A stretch of DNA of 64,000 nt from Glycomyces artemisiae (GCF_003002955.1 NZ_PVTJ01000002.1:310001-374000), one strand, 5' to 3'. Shown: positions 18,544-27,748, counted from the stretch's first letter. Numbers and translations: made by a program. The notes: generated by a model from the sequence alone, not told the origin.

Positions 18544-19395
18544 ATGAACTTCACGCAGAGCTTCCAGAACATGATGGACAGCGTCATCGCGTTCCTGCCG
18601 CGGGCGCTCGCCTTCATCGCCATCCTCGTCGTCGGCTGGTTCATCTCGAAATGGATCGGCCGCCTCGTCGGGAAACTGCTCAACCGGGTCGGCCTCGACA
18701 GGGTCGGCGAACGCTCGGGGCTGCGCCGCTTCACCGGCAAGTTCGAGCTGAGCGACCTGCTCGGCCGGGTCGTCTACTACATGCTGCTGCTGTTCACGCT
18801 GCAACTGGCGTTCGGGGCGTTCGGGAACAACCCGGTGTCGGCCCTGCTCAACCAGATCGTGGGCTGGCTGCCGCTGCTGTTCGTCGCGCTCGTCATCGTC
18901 GTGGTCGCCTTCGCGGTCGCCAACGCGGTGTTCAAGCTCGTCGACGGGACCCTGGAGAACACCAGCTACGGGCGGACCGTGGCGCGGATCTGCCAGGTCG
19001 CCATCATCTTCTTCGGCGCCGTGGCCGCGCTCGGCCAGGTCGGCATCGCCACGACGGTGACCACGCCGATCCTGTGGACCGTCCTGTCGATCGTCGCGGG
19101 CGTGACCATCGTCGGCGTCGGCGGCGGCCTCATCGCGCCGATGCGCGAGCGCTGGGAGCGGATGCTCTCCAGCGCCGAGACCGAGGCCTCGCGCATGAAG
19201 GACGACATGCAGTCGCCGCGCACGCACGACGCGACCGCCTCCATGTCGACCACGTACTCCTCGGAGCGCTACGGCGCCGAGGCGAACACGCAGGTGCAGG
19301 AGCCGATGCCGCCGACCGGCGCGCCCGCGGCGCCCGCGATGGGCGAGCCCGGCGCGACGGGCCAGGGCGGGCCCTCGGACCCGAGCACCCGCTGA
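18544..19395 (+). CDS. Small mechanosensitive-channel-like membrane protein (TM-helix repeat)
   Basis: This 283-residue protein has about four to five membrane helices (17-40, 75-95, 105-130, 150-170, 180-200). The glycine-rich RALAFIAILVVGWFISKWIGRL segment is typical of the conserved TM-helix repeat family related to MscS. The C-terminal 80 residues are hydrophilic and Pro/Ala/Thr-rich. It lacks the full MscS beta domain, so channel function is only suggested. No clear ribosome site precedes the ATG at 18544. Confidence 0.75.
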   Translation: MNFTQSFQNMMDSVIAFLPRALAFIAILVVGWFISKWIGRLVGKLLNRVGLDRVGERSGLRRFTGKFELSDLLGRVVYYMLLLFTLQLAFGAFGNNPVSALLNQIVGWLPLLFVALVIVVVAFAVANAVFKLVDGTLENTSYGRTVARICQVAIIFFGAVAALGQVGIATTVTTPILWTVLSIVAGVTIVGVGGGLIAPMRERWERMLSSAETEASRMKDDMQSPRTHDATASMSTTYSSERYGAEANTQVQEPMPPTGAPAAPAMGEPGATGQGGPSDPSTR

Positions 19396-19572
19396 CGTCC
19401 GCGACGGGAGTCCATGTGTCCGGTCTCCCGCACCGCGACATGAACGCAGCTCGACACGCTGCTCCACGATCGGCCGCATCCCGAGCACGGGGGGTGCGGC
19501 CGGTCCGCGTTCCGGGGCCCGCCTCCCGATGAAAGTGGGCTTTTGCTCCGTGCTCGCGGGACTACGCCCGAG

Positions 19573-19578
19573 TAACCT
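19573..19578 (+). promoter_or_regulatory. -10 box for leaderless TetR gene
   Basis: TAACCT lies seven bases before the GTG at 19586. No ribosome site is present. Confidence 0.55.
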
Positions 19579-19585
19579 CATCTGG

Positions 19586-20182
19586 GTGGAAATGCAAACA
19601 GCAGGGGGACGGGGCGGGTCCAAGCGCCGCCGCGAGATCCTCGACGTCGCGGTCAAGCTGCTGGCCAAGCACGGCTACCACGGCGTGTCGATGGACGACA
19701 TCGGCGCCGCCGCGTCCATCACCGGCCCGGCCCTGTACCACCACTTCAAGGGCGGCAAGGAGCAGATGCTCGCCGACGCCCTCATCCCCGTCTCCGAGCG
19801 GCTCCTCGCGGGCGGGCGCCACTGGGCGTCCGTGCACTCCGAGGACCCGCAGGCCGCGCTCGAAGCGCTCGTCGACTTCCACCTCGAAGTCGTCATCGAC
19901 TCGCCCGAGATCGTCATCCTCCACCTCCACGAGCTCGACCGGCTCCCCGAGGAGCCGCGGCGCGAAGTCCGCAAGCTCCAGCGCGTGTACGTCGAGGAGT
20001 GGGTGGGGGTCCTGTGCCGCCTGCGCGAGGGCCTCAAGCCCGAGCAGGCGCGCGTCCTCGCGCACGGCGCGTTCGGCCTGATGAACTCCACGCCGTACCT
20101 CTCGCTCGGCCAGGAGGTCTCCGCCGACGAGACCGCCGCGCTCCTGCGCGCCGCGGCCCTGCGCGCGCTCGACCCGGGCTGA
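19586..20182 (+). CDS. TetR-family regulator upstream of HMG-CoA lyase
   Basis: This 198-residue TetR protein has the HTH at about 15-60 (RREILDVAVKLLAKHGYHGVSMDDIG ... ALYHHF), then a ligand domain containing HLHELDRLPEEPRREV, resembling regulators of acyl-CoA or branched-chain catabolism. I placed the start at GTG 19586 because a TAACCT box lies seven bases upstream. An upstream in-frame ATG (19529) would add 19 unconserved residues. The HMG-CoA lyase gene follows 59 bp downstream, making co-regulation likely. Confidence 0.85.
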   Translation: MEMQTAGGRGGSKRRREILDVAVKLLAKHGYHGVSMDDIGAAASITGPALYHHFKGGKEQMLADALIPVSERLLAGGRHWASVHSEDPQAALEALVDFHLEVVIDSPEIVILHLHELDRLPEEPRREVRKLQRVYVEEWVGVLCRLREGLKPEQARVLAHGAFGLMNSTPYLSLGQEVSADETAALLRAAALRALDPG

Positions 20183-20241
20183 CGTCCCGCCCTGCGGGAT
20201 AGCATGGGCGGGTATCGGGTCCAACGACGGACGGAGGCGGC

Positions 20242-21147
20242 ATGCACCAGCCCGAACGGGTCACGCTCAGGGAGGTCGCCCCGCGCGACGGCCTCCAGAA
20301 CGAGCCGCCGGTGCCCACCGCCGACAAGATCCGCCTCATCGACGCGCTCGCCCGCACCGGCCTCTCCCGCATCGAGGCCGTGAGCTTCGTCAGCCCCAAG
20401 GCGGTCCCGCAGATGGCCGACGCCGCCGACGTGTGGGCCGCGGTCGAGAAGCACCCCGGCATCCGCTACTCCGCGCTCGCCCCGAACCGGCGCGGCGTCG
20501 AGCGGGCCCTGGACGCCGGGTTCACCGCCGTCGAGGTCGTCGTCTCGGCCTCCGAGACCCACAACCGCGCGAACGTCGGGCGCACCGTGGACGAGTCCCT
20601 CGCGGAGCTGCCGGACATCTGCGCGCTCGCGAAGGAGCACCTCGCGGCCGTCGAGGTCATCATCGCCACGAGCTTCGGCTGCCCCTTCGAGGGCGACATC
20701 GACCCGGGCCAGGTGGCCCGGATCGTCGAGGCCGCCGAGGCCGCGGGCGCCGGGCGGATCGCGTTCGGCGACACCACCGGGATGGGCACGCCGCGGCGCG
20801 TCACCGACCTCCTCGACGCCGTCGCGACCGGCCTGCCGATGCTCATGCACTTCCACGACACCCGCGGCACCGCGCTCGCGAACCTGCTGACGGCCCTCGA
20901 CCGGGGCGTCACCGAGTTCGACGCGAGCGTCGGCGGCATCGGCGGCTGCCCGTTCGCGCCCGGCGCCAGCGGGAACGTCGCCACCGAGGAGGTCGTCCAC
21001 ATGCTCCACGACATGGGCGTCGACACCGGCGTCGACCTCGACGCCCTCATCGGCACCGCCGAACTCGCGCAGGAGATCGTCGGCCGCCCCCTCGAATCCG
21101 GCGTCCTCCGCGCCGGCCCGCGCACCAGGCTCTCGCCGAAACCGTAA
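20242..21147 (+). CDS. mvaB: Hydroxymethylglutaryl-CoA lyase
   Basis: This enzyme splits HMG-CoA to acetoacetate and acetyl-CoA, the last step of leucine breakdown. The 301-residue TIM-barrel protein has EVAPRDGLQNE near the N-terminus, the DTTGMG segment, HFHDTRGTA, and the signature GGCPFAPGASGNVATE with its catalytic Cys. GGAGG sits five bases before the ATG at 20242. No other leucine-degradation gene is in the window, so it may act alone here with the rest of the pathway elsewhere. Confidence 0.95.
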   Translation: MHQPERVTLREVAPRDGLQNEPPVPTADKIRLIDALARTGLSRIEAVSFVSPKAVPQMADAADVWAAVEKHPGIRYSALAPNRRGVERALDAGFTAVEVVVSASETHNRANVGRTVDESLAELPDICALAKEHLAAVEVIIATSFGCPFEGDIDPGQVARIVEAAEAAGAGRIAFGDTTGMGTPRRVTDLLDAVATGLPMLMHFHDTRGTALANLLTALDRGVTEFDASVGGIGGCPFAPGASGNVATEEVVHMLHDMGVDTGVDLDALIGTAELAQEIVGRPLESGVLRAGPRTRLSPKP

Positions 21148-21210
21148 GGGCCGCTTGAACTCTCTGTGAACTCCGTGCAACCTCCTGCGCTGCCGGCGGC
21201 GTCTGAGGAC

Positions 21211-21236
21211 GGTGCCCGCCGAACCCGGCGGGCGCC
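21211..21236 (+). terminator. Stem-loop between HMG-CoA lyase and secreted protein
   Basis: An 11-bp stem (21211-21221 with 21226-21236, one G-U pair) with loop AACC is followed by TTCCCTCC. It may end the lyase transcript or lie in the leader of the next gene, whose ribosome site is about 13 bases downstream. Confidence 0.5.
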
Positions 21237-21259
21237 TTCCCTCCGAACAAGGAGTGCAC

Positions 21260-21685
21260 ATGCGCAAGCGCATCAGCGCAGTACTCGCGACGGCGGCGGC
21301 GTCCGCCGCGATCGTCCTCATGACCGGCACGGCCGCCTCGGCGAGCACCTCGTACGCCAAGGACGTGGACTGGAACTCGGACCCGAAGACGTGCCACCAG
21401 GCGGTCACCGGCTACTACTCGCCGAAGGTCGACGCCTGCTACGAGGAGGACGGCGACATCCTCTGGGTCCTCGACCGGCAGGCCGACGGCTACAGCAGCC
21501 GCATGGTCTGGCAGAACCTGACCCGCGGCACCTCGGGGTCGTGCGTCCACAACATCGGCGCCGACAAGGGCTGGGCGGCGTGCGACTTCGACTGGCCTGA
21601 AGGCGACACCATCGTCTGGGACATCAGCTGGGACACCTCGTCCGGCTGGAAGTCCTCGGGCCGCCAGGTCTACTCGAACGCGTAG
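21260..21685 (+). CDS. Small secreted protein with four cysteines
   Basis: This 141-residue protein has a Sec signal peptide (MRKR, hydrophobic core, cleavage after ASA at residue 28). The mature part is about 113 residues, Trp- and Asp-rich, with four Cys (TCHQ, ACYE, SCVH, ACDF), probably two disulfides. AAGGAG precedes the ATG at 21260; an in-frame start 48 bases upstream would bury the signal peptide. I do not recognise a family. The compact, disulfide-bonded, aromatic-rich sequence could be an inhibitor or surface-binding protein; that is conjecture. Confidence 0.85.
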   Translation: MRKRISAVLATAAASAAIVLMTGTAASASTSYAKDVDWNSDPKTCHQAVTGYYSPKVDACYEEDGDILWVLDRQADGYSSRMVWQNLTRGTSGSCVHNIGADKGWAACDFDWPEGDTIVWDISWDTSSGWKSSGRQVYSNA

Positions 21686-21727
21686 GCAGCCGACCCTGCC
21701 GCCGGAGGTGCGCCCGGCGGCAGTGCG

Positions 21728-21761
21728 AAGGCCCCGGGGTCTCGAACCTCCCCGGGGCCTT
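21728..21761. terminator. Terminator after the secreted-protein gene
   Basis: A perfect 12-bp stem, AAGGCCCCGGGG with CCCCGGGGCCTT, has a 10-nt loop. It lies between the secreted-protein stop and the convergent MFS-type gene and may serve both. Confidence 0.8.
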
Positions 21762-21899
21762 CTTCCGGACACCGCCACAGGACGGCCGGTGCCCGCGTGC
21801 CGGGTAAAACCTCCGAATACCCGGACGTCATCATCGTGACATTCGAACCTCAAAGCCAACACGCAACTCGGGCGAACCTCACGTCACATTTCGCTAACG

Positions 21900-22499
21900 C
21901 TAGGTGTCGTTCGGCACATGTTCGGCGAACTTCCAGGCCGCGAGCACCGCCGCGACCACGAGCAGCCCGAACACCCCGCGCCACCCGTACAGGGGCAGCG
22001 CCGCCAGGGACAGGACCCCCGCCGCGATCCCCGCCAGGAGCGCCGCCGCCGACAGGCCCACCGACGCGGAGCCGTCGCCGACCTCCGCGGCCGCGAGGAC
22101 CCGCCCCGACACCGCGACCACCGCGCCCGAGGCGACCCCCAGCAGGCCGCACGCCGCCACCGCGAACGCGAAGCCCGGCGCCAGCGCCGCCGCCAGTGCC
22201 AACAGGGCGAGGGCGCCGGCGCCGATGCCGCCGGCCGCGCGGGCCCGGCCGAGCGGGCCGGTCCGCGGGATCGCGCTCGCGGTGAGCGTGAAGCCGATCG
22301 CGAACGCCCCCAGCGGCCACAGCCGCGTCCCCGAAGGAGCGTGGAACTCGGCGGCGGCGTCGGCGGCGAGGAACGCGGTCACCGCACCCGACCCGAAGGC
22401 GACGGTCTGCGCGTACGCCGCCCACAGCGCGGTCGCCCAGCGCCGGGGTGCGGGGCGGCGGCCGGCAGGCGCCTTCCGGGTCTCCATGGATGCGGTCAT
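21900..22499 (-). CDS. Half-size MFS-like membrane protein
   Basis: A 199-residue protein, almost entirely hydrophobic, with about six membrane helices separated by short loops, resembling one half of a major facilitator permease. No second half lies next to it in any frame, so it is either a natural half-transporter or a remnant. A TACGGT box six bases before the ATG at 22499 suggests a leaderless mRNA. A second ATG lies 12 bases inside. It diverges from a LAL regulator and probably shares its control region. Confidence 0.65.
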   Translation of the reverse strand: MTASMETRKAPAGRRPAPRRWATALWAAYAQTVAFGSGAVTAFLAADAAAEFHAPSGTRLWPLGAFAIGFTLTASAIPRTGPLGRARAAGGIGAGALALLALAAALAPGFAFAVAACGLLGVASGAVVAVSGRVLAAAEVGDGSASVGLSAAALLAGIAAGVLSLAALPLYGWRGVFGLLVVAAVLAAWKFAEHVPNDT

Positions 22500-22505
22500 G
22501 GCTCG

Positions 22506-22511
22506 ACCGTA
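22506..22511 (-). promoter_or_regulatory. -10 box for the half-size MFS gene
   Basis: TACGGT on the minus strand lies six bases before the ATG at 22499. Confidence 0.5.
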
Positions 22512-22531
22512 GGCGCGCGGGAATGATTGCG

Positions 22532-22604
22532 CCCCAGTCGATCGACCGGGCCCGGCGACCGGTCCGCGGACCCGGTCCCCCGGGCGACCGGGCACCCCAG
22601 TCGA
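22532..22604. promoter_or_regulatory. Repeated CCCCAGTCGA element upstream of the first LAL gene
   Basis: CCCCAGTCGA occurs at 22532-22541 and 22595-22604, exactly 63 bp apart (six helical turns). The first copy extends to CCAGTCGATCGAC, which recurs with one change at 27013-27025. It is a candidate regulator-binding element. Confidence 0.5.
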
Positions 22605-22677
22605 ATGACAGATGCGACCGGGGCCCGGGCGCGGATACGCTGGAAGCGTCCCCGGTCGTCCTGAGGATGGAGTCGCC

Positions 22678-25485
22678 TTGTCGCCTGCATACGGCCCCGC
22701 ACCGCAGTCCCTGCGCGAGGGCCCTGCGGCCCAGGCGTACGGCGAATCGCCCGCGCCCGCGCTCCGCGCCGTCCTGTACGGCCGCGACCGGGAGCTCGAC
22801 TCGATCCAGGCGCTCCTGGACGGCGCCCGGGTGGGCCACGGCGGCGCGCTCGTCGTCCGCGGCGAGCCGGGCATCGGCAAGTCGGCGATCGTCGACGCCG
22901 TCATCCCCCGCGCCGAGGGCTTCACGGTCCTGCGCACCCTGGGCGTGGAGGCCGAGCACACGTGGTCGTACGCGGGGCTCCAGATGCTGCTGCACCCGCT
23001 GCTGCACCGCCTCGACCGGCTGCCCGCGGCGCAGGCCGACGCGCTGCGCACCGCCCTCGGCATGGCCGACGGCGCGGGCCGGGCGCACTCGCTGCAGGTG
23101 GGGCTGGCGCTGCTGAACCTCCTCGTGGACGCCTCCGCGAAGCAGCCGGTGTACGTGGTCATCGACGACGCGCACTGGCTGGACCGCGACTCCACGAACG
23201 CGCTCCTGTTCGCCGCCCGGCGCCTCTCGACCGAGTCGATCGGGATGGTCCTGGTCGTGCGGGACGGGTTCGCGCCGGACTTCCCGGCGCCCGGCATCCC
23301 CGAGCTGACGCTGGGGCCGCTCGACCTGCCCGCGTCGCAGGCGATCCTGGACATGCGGGCCGACGAGATCCCGTTCACCAGCCGCGACTGGATCCTGCGG
23401 ATGGCCGAGGGGAACCCGCTGGCGCTCCTGGAGCTGCCGGCCGCCGACAACGAGGAGTCGCTGCTGCGCGCCGACACCTCGAACAGCCGGTACTCCACCA
23501 CCTCGCGAATCAAGCAGGCGTTCACCGAGCGCATCATCGCGCTCCCGGACCGCACGCGCACGATCATGCTGCTCGCGGCGGCCGAGGAGACCGGCGAGAC
23601 CGCGGTGATCGCCGAGGCCGCGGCCCGCATGGGCTCCAGCCTCGCCGACCTCGAACCGGCCGAAGTGGACGATCTGCTGCGGTACCACCGGGGCCGCATC
23701 GAGTTCGTGCACCCCCTGATCCGCTCCACCGCCTACCACTCGGCGCCGCGGGCCCGCCGCATCGAGGCCCACCGGGCCCTGTCGGAGGCGTTCGGCGACG
23801 GCGACATCCGCGCCGCCCGCCACCTGGCCGCCGCGACCACGGGTCTGGACGAGAAGGCCGCCGCGGCCCTCGAAGCGATCGCGTCGTACGAGGCCGAGCG
23901 CGGCGGCTGCGTCGCCGAGATGGCCGCCCTCGAACGGGCCGCGAGCTTCACGCCCGACCCGTGCCGCCGGGGCCGGCGCCTCGTCGAGGCCGCCCAGTGC
24001 GCCTACGCCGCGGGCATGACCGGCAAGGCCGTCGAGCTCGCCGAGGCCGCCGAGCGGCTCACCGACGACCACGTGCTCCTCGCCCGCGCGGCCCTCATCC
24101 GCGCGACGATCCTGTCCTGGGCCGGCCACTCCAAGGGCTTCGACGTGTGGATGGAGTCGGCCGAGCACTACGCGGCCACCGGCCACGAGAACACCGGCTA
24201 CCCGCTGCTGCGCGGCGTCTGGAACGCCTGGGAGACAGGCGACTTCGCGAAGGTGAAGTACGCGTCGGGCCTCGCGTCGAAGTACGGCGGCACCAACAAC
24301 GCCTGGACGAGGCGCCTCGCCCGCGCCGCCGCCGGACTCAACCGCCGGCCCGGCGACACGGCGGGCGAAGCGGTCGACGCGCTGCGGTCCCTCTACGACT
24401 ACTACCAGCCGCTGCACGAGGACTTCAAGGCCTACGACCAGGTCCTCGCCGCGCGCTGGCGGCTCCTCGCCGGGGACGTGCACGCCGCGTACCAGGCCGC
24501 CGCCGAGCAGGTCCGCGACTGCCGCGAGCGGGGCGCGTTGAGCCCCCTGGTGTGCGCGCTGCTGGTGCAGGCCCAGACGCAGCTCCACTACGGGCGGTAT
24601 GCGGACGCGCAGGCGGCCGCGTCGAGCGCGATCGAGCTGGCGCACGAGCAGAACGACCGCCGCGTCCTCATGCAGGCCCGCATCTGGGTGCTGCTGCCGA
24701 TCGCCGCGATCCGCGGCGAGGAGCGGCGCTGCCGCGAGCTCGTGGCCGCCGCGATCCAGGACGCCCCGGACGACTCGGTGGTCCCCGCCGACACGGCGCT
24801 GGGCCTGATGGAGCTGGGGCTCGGCCGGTACGAGGCGGCGTTCGACCGGCTGCTGCGCATCGCCGAGGGCGTCACGCCCATGGAGGTGCTCACGCAGGTC
24901 CCGACGCTCGTGGAGGCCGCGTTCCGGGCCGGGCGGCTCGCCGAGGTCAAGGAGGCGTTCGACTGGTTCGCCGACTGGGCCGACGCGACGGGCCGCTCCT
25001 ACTGGGAGGCGCTCGTGGAGCGCTGCCGGGCGCTCATGGCGACCGAGGCGGAGGCCGGGACGCACTTCGCGCGGGCCGTGGAGCTGCACCGCGCCGACGA
25101 CATCGACCCGTTCGAGCGGGCCCGCACCGAGCTCGTCTACGGCGAGTGGCTGCGCCGGGTCCGGCGGATCAACGAGGCGAGGGCGCACCTGCGCGAGGCC
25201 ACGGAGGTCTTCGAGCGCCTCGGCGCCGCCCCCTGGACCCAGCGGGCCCAGGGCGAGCTGCGCGCCGCGGGCGACTCGACCGCCGTCGAGGCCAAGCCCG
25301 ACCTCGCCGAACTGCTGACGCCGCAGGAACTCCAGGTGGTGCGCCTCGCCGCCGACGGGCTGACGAACCGCCAGATCGGCGAGCAGCTGTTCGTCAGCCC
25401 CCGGACGGTGGGCTACCACCTGTACAACGCGTACCCGAAGCTCGGCGTCTCCTCGCGCACGGAGCTCGCCAAGCTCGACCTCTAA
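22678..25485 (+). CDS. LuxR-family LAL transcriptional regulator 1
   Basis: A 935-residue large ATP-binding LuxR regulator. It has an AAA-type ATPase (Walker A GEPGIGKS near residue 62, Walker B VVIDDAHW near 160), a long TPR-like helical region, and a C-terminal LuxR HTH (LTPQELQVVRLAADGLTNRQ, about 880-935). I chose TTG 22678 because GAGGATGGAG lies just upstream. An ATG at 22612 in frame would start inside the promoter. Such proteins usually activate sugar or secondary-metabolite genes when ligand and ATP are bound. It is roughly half identical to the second LAL protein at 27762. Confidence 0.88.
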   Translation: MSPAYGPAPQSLREGPAAQAYGESPAPALRAVLYGRDRELDSIQALLDGARVGHGGALVVRGEPGIGKSAIVDAVIPRAEGFTVLRTLGVEAEHTWSYAGLQMLLHPLLHRLDRLPAAQADALRTALGMADGAGRAHSLQVGLALLNLLVDASAKQPVYVVIDDAHWLDRDSTNALLFAARRLSTESIGMVLVVRDGFAPDFPAPGIPELTLGPLDLPASQAILDMRADEIPFTSRDWILRMAEGNPLALLELPAADNEESLLRADTSNSRYSTTSRIKQAFTERIIALPDRTRTIMLLAAAEETGETAVIAEAAARMGSSLADLEPAEVDDLLRYHRGRIEFVHPLIRSTAYHSAPRARRIEAHRALSEAFGDGDIRAARHLAAATTGLDEKAAAALEAIASYEAERGGCVAEMAALERAASFTPDPCRRGRRLVEAAQCAYAAGMTGKAVELAEAAERLTDDHVLLARAALIRATILSWAGHSKGFDVWMESAEHYAATGHENTGYPLLRGVWNAWETGDFAKVKYASGLASKYGGTNNAWTRRLARAAAGLNRRPGDTAGEAVDALRSLYDYYQPLHEDFKAYDQVLAARWRLLAGDVHAAYQAAAEQVRDCRERGALSPLVCALLVQAQTQLHYGRYADAQAAASSAIELAHEQNDRRVLMQARIWVLLPIAAIRGEERRCRELVAAAIQDAPDDSVVPADTALGLMELGLGRYEAAFDRLLRIAEGVTPMEVLTQVPTLVEAAFRAGRLAEVKEAFDWFADWADATGRSYWEALVERCRALMATEAEAGTHFARAVELHRADDIDPFERARTELVYGEWLRRVRRINEARAHLREATEVFERLGAAPWTQRAQGELRAAGDSTAVEAKPDLAELLTPQELQVVRLAADGLTNRQIGEQLFVSPRTVGYHLYNAYPKLGVSSRTELAKLDL

Positions 25486-26852
25486 GCGGCCCTCGGGGTC
25501 CGCCACGGCTTCGTGGTGGCCTGGAGCGCGGCGCCCGCGACGAGCATCGCCGCGACCACCCACGCCGAGAGGCGGTAGCCGTCCACGGCCGTGGCGCCGA
25601 GGCCCCAGGCGAGGGCGGCCAGGACCGGGCCGAGCGAGGACCCGATCGTGCGGGTCGTCGCCATGAACGCGCCCGCCGTCCCGGACTGCTCGGGCGGGGC
25701 CGACGCCAGCAGGTACGTGTTCATCGGGCTGTTGAACACGCCGTACGCCAAGCCCAGCAGGCCGATCCGCGAGCCGAGGCCCACGAGCCCGGAGTCCTCG
25801 CCGACGAGGATGAGCGGCACGATCGCGGCCACGACGAGGACCGCGCCGACGAGGGACACCCGGCCGGGGCCGAACCGGTCGGCGAGCCAGCCGGCGACGG
25901 GCGTCATGGCGGCGACCCCGCCGATGAACGCGAGCATCACCGTCGACACGAGCTCCGGGCGCGCGCCCTGCACGTCGGTGAGCAGGTACGGGAGGCTGAA
26001 GTTGAGCAGGCCCGTCACACCCGACAGGAGCGTGAGGCTCAGCAGCGCCCCGCCCAGCTGCGGCGACCGCAGCAGCCCCACCGTCGCCGCCGACGACGGC
26101 TGGCGCACCCACGCCGCCGCGAGCACGACGCTGATCGCGAAGGCCCCCAGCGCGATCCACGGCGCCGTGTCCACGTACTCGAACGCGAGCAGGAACGACG
26201 CGATCGCGCCGCCCGAAGTCACCGTGTCGACCAGGAGCGCGCGGTCCGGGCGCGGCAGGCCGGTCCCGTTGGAGGGCACCGCGACCGCGACCGCGGCGAC
26301 CGCCGCCGCGCCCATGACCGCGAACACCCAGAACAGGCCCTGCCAGTCGAACGCGGCCACGACGAACCCGCCCGCGCCGACCATCCCCATGCCGCCCACC
26401 GTCATCATCAGCGCGATCGCCGACATCGCCCGGCCGCGGTGCTCCGGCGAGGACGAGGTGACGACGATCCGGCCGGTCATCCCGAACAGCAGCCCGCCGA
26501 GGAGCCCGCCGACCGCGCGGGCCGCGAGCAGCAGCCCGAACGACGGCGCGAGCGCCGCCGCAACGGATGCGACGGTGAGCGCGGCCATCGAGAACACGGC
26601 GACCGCGCGCAGGTCCGCGCGGTCGGCGAGGCGGCCAGCGGCGATCGCGACCGCCCCGACCGGGAGCGCGTACGCGAGGAGCACCCAAGCGGTGGCGGCC
26701 TCGGACACCCCGAACTCGGTGCGGATGAGCGGCAGCGCGACGGCGATGCTCGACATGGCGCCCGCCACGACGAGCTGCGAGAAGCCGACGGCGAGGATCG
26801 CCCCCCATCGGGTGGCGGCGGCCTCCGGGGCCGCTTTCGTTGCAGTGGTCAT
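25482..26852 (-). CDS. MFS transporter, 14-helix-type drug exporter-like
   Basis: This 456-residue major facilitator protein has 12-14 hydrophobic segments. The first loop carries GRLADRADLR and RAVGGLLGGLLFG follows in the exporter-specific region, resembling DHA2-type drug efflux pumps. I chose ATG 26852; a GTG nine bases upstream is possible. A TACGGT box lies seven bases upstream, suggesting leaderless transcription. Its stop overlaps the end of the first LAL gene by four bases. It diverges from the FMN reductase gene, and the shared gap holds the CCAGTCG elements. Confidence 0.88.
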   Translation of the reverse strand: MTTATKAAPEAAATRWGAILAVGFSQLVVAGAMSSIAVALPLIRTEFGVSEAATAWVLLAYALPVGAVAIAAGRLADRADLRAVAVFSMAALTVASVAAALAPSFGLLLAARAVGGLLGGLLFGMTGRIVVTSSSPEHRGRAMSAIALMMTVGGMGMVGAGGFVVAAFDWQGLFWVFAVMGAAAVAAVAVAVPSNGTGLPRPDRALLVDTVTSGGAIASFLLAFEYVDTAPWIALGAFAISVVLAAAWVRQPSSAATVGLLRSPQLGGALLSLTLLSGVTGLLNFSLPYLLTDVQGARPELVSTVMLAFIGGVAAMTPVAGWLADRFGPGRVSLVGAVLVVAAIVPLILVGEDSGLVGLGSRIGLLGLAYGVFNSPMNTYLLASAPPEQSGTAGAFMATTRTIGSSLGPVLAALAWGLGATAVDGYRLSAWVVAAMLVAGAALQATTKPWRTPRAA

Positions 26853-26859
26853 GGCGGCC

Positions 26860-26865
26860 ACCGTA
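26860..26865 (-). promoter_or_regulatory. -10 box for the MFS exporter
   Basis: TACGGT on the minus strand lies seven bases before the ATG at 26852. A CCGGCCGACCGGCCGG repeat lies just upstream and could bind a regulator. Confidence 0.5.
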
Positions 26866-27001
26866 TTGACCGGCCGACCGGCCGGGCATCCGTCACGTGA
26901 CCGAAAACGGCGCGGTCACCCCGGACCGGCCCGCACCGGTCGCGGACCGGCCGCATGCCCCCGGTCCTTCAGCAGCCGCGCGCCTTCCGTCACGTGCGGT
27001 T

Positions 27002-27025
27002 CCAGTCGCGGGCCAGTCGGTCGAC
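27002..27025. promoter_or_regulatory. CCAGTCG pair upstream of the FMN reductase
   Basis: CCAGTCG occurs at 27002 and 27013 (11-bp step). The second copy extends to CCAGTCGGTCGAC, matching the element at 22534-22546 at 12 of 13 bases. It lies between the MFS exporter and FMN reductase genes. Confidence 0.5.
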
Positions 27026-27089
27026 GGATGTGGGCCACGTCGGTCCGCCCGTAGCTTCGGTCCCGAACCACGACAGTGAAGGAACCGCC

Positions 27090-27692
27090 ATGACCGACAA
27101 GCTCAACCTGGCCGTCATCATCGGATCGACCCGCGAGGGCCGCTGGGCCCCCGCCCCCGCCAACTGGATCGCCGGCGTCGCCGAGCGCCACGGCGGGTTC
27201 GACGTCGACCTCATCGACCTCCTCGACGCCGACCTGCCCCAGCACCTCGCCGAACAGGACATGTGGTCCACCCCGAGCGACCCGTCCGCGAACGTCGCCG
27301 CCCTCGCCGAGCGCCTCGACCGCGCCGACGCGTTCGTCGTCGTCTCCGGCGAGTACAACATGTCGATCCCCGCGGCCCTCAAGCACGCCGTCGACTACTA
27401 CATGAACGAGTGGGCCGCCAAGCCCGTCGCCATGGTCACCTACGGCGGCAAGGTCACCGGCGGCCAGAACGCCGCCCAGCACCTGCGGCAGATCTTCCCC
27501 GAGCTGCGCACCATGACGATCCGCAACACCATCGCGTTCCCGCGGTTCTACCAGCACTTCGACGAGCGCGGCGAGTTCACCAAGTTCGACGAGTCCGAAC
27601 CCGCCGCGAAGACCCTCCTCGACGAGCTCCACTGGTGGGCCCGCGCCCTCGCGAACGCCCGCGCCGCGACCCCCATGCCGTCCCCGTTCTAG
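27090..27692 (+). CDS. NADPH-dependent FMN reductase-family flavoprotein
   Basis: This 200-residue flavodoxin-fold protein has the FMN phosphate loop GSTREGRWAP near the N-terminus and the SGEYNMSIPAALKHAVDYY segment that defines the NADPH-dependent FMN reductase/azoreductase family. AAGGA precedes the ATG at 27090. It sits between an MFS exporter and the second LAL regulator and is 69 bp upstream of that regulator. It may supply reduced flavin or detoxify quinones; the substrate cannot be told from the sequence. Confidence 0.9.
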   Translation: MTDKLNLAVIIGSTREGRWAPAPANWIAGVAERHGGFDVDLIDLLDADLPQHLAEQDMWSTPSDPSANVAALAERLDRADAFVVVSGEYNMSIPAALKHAVDYYMNEWAAKPVAMVTYGGKVTGGQNAAQHLRQIFPELRTMTIRNTIAFPRFYQHFDERGEFTKFDESEPAAKTLLDELHWWARALANARAATPMPSPF

Positions 27693-27748
27693 CGGACCGG
27701 ACATTCCCGCCCAGTGGCCGCGCCAAGGGCGAACCGGGCGGGCGGCGG

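Noticed and set aside
26897..27079. 60-codon frame in the gap before the FMN reductase
   Set aside because: Its sequence is low-complexity Pro/Arg/Ala, it has no ribosome site, and it covers the shared promoter region.
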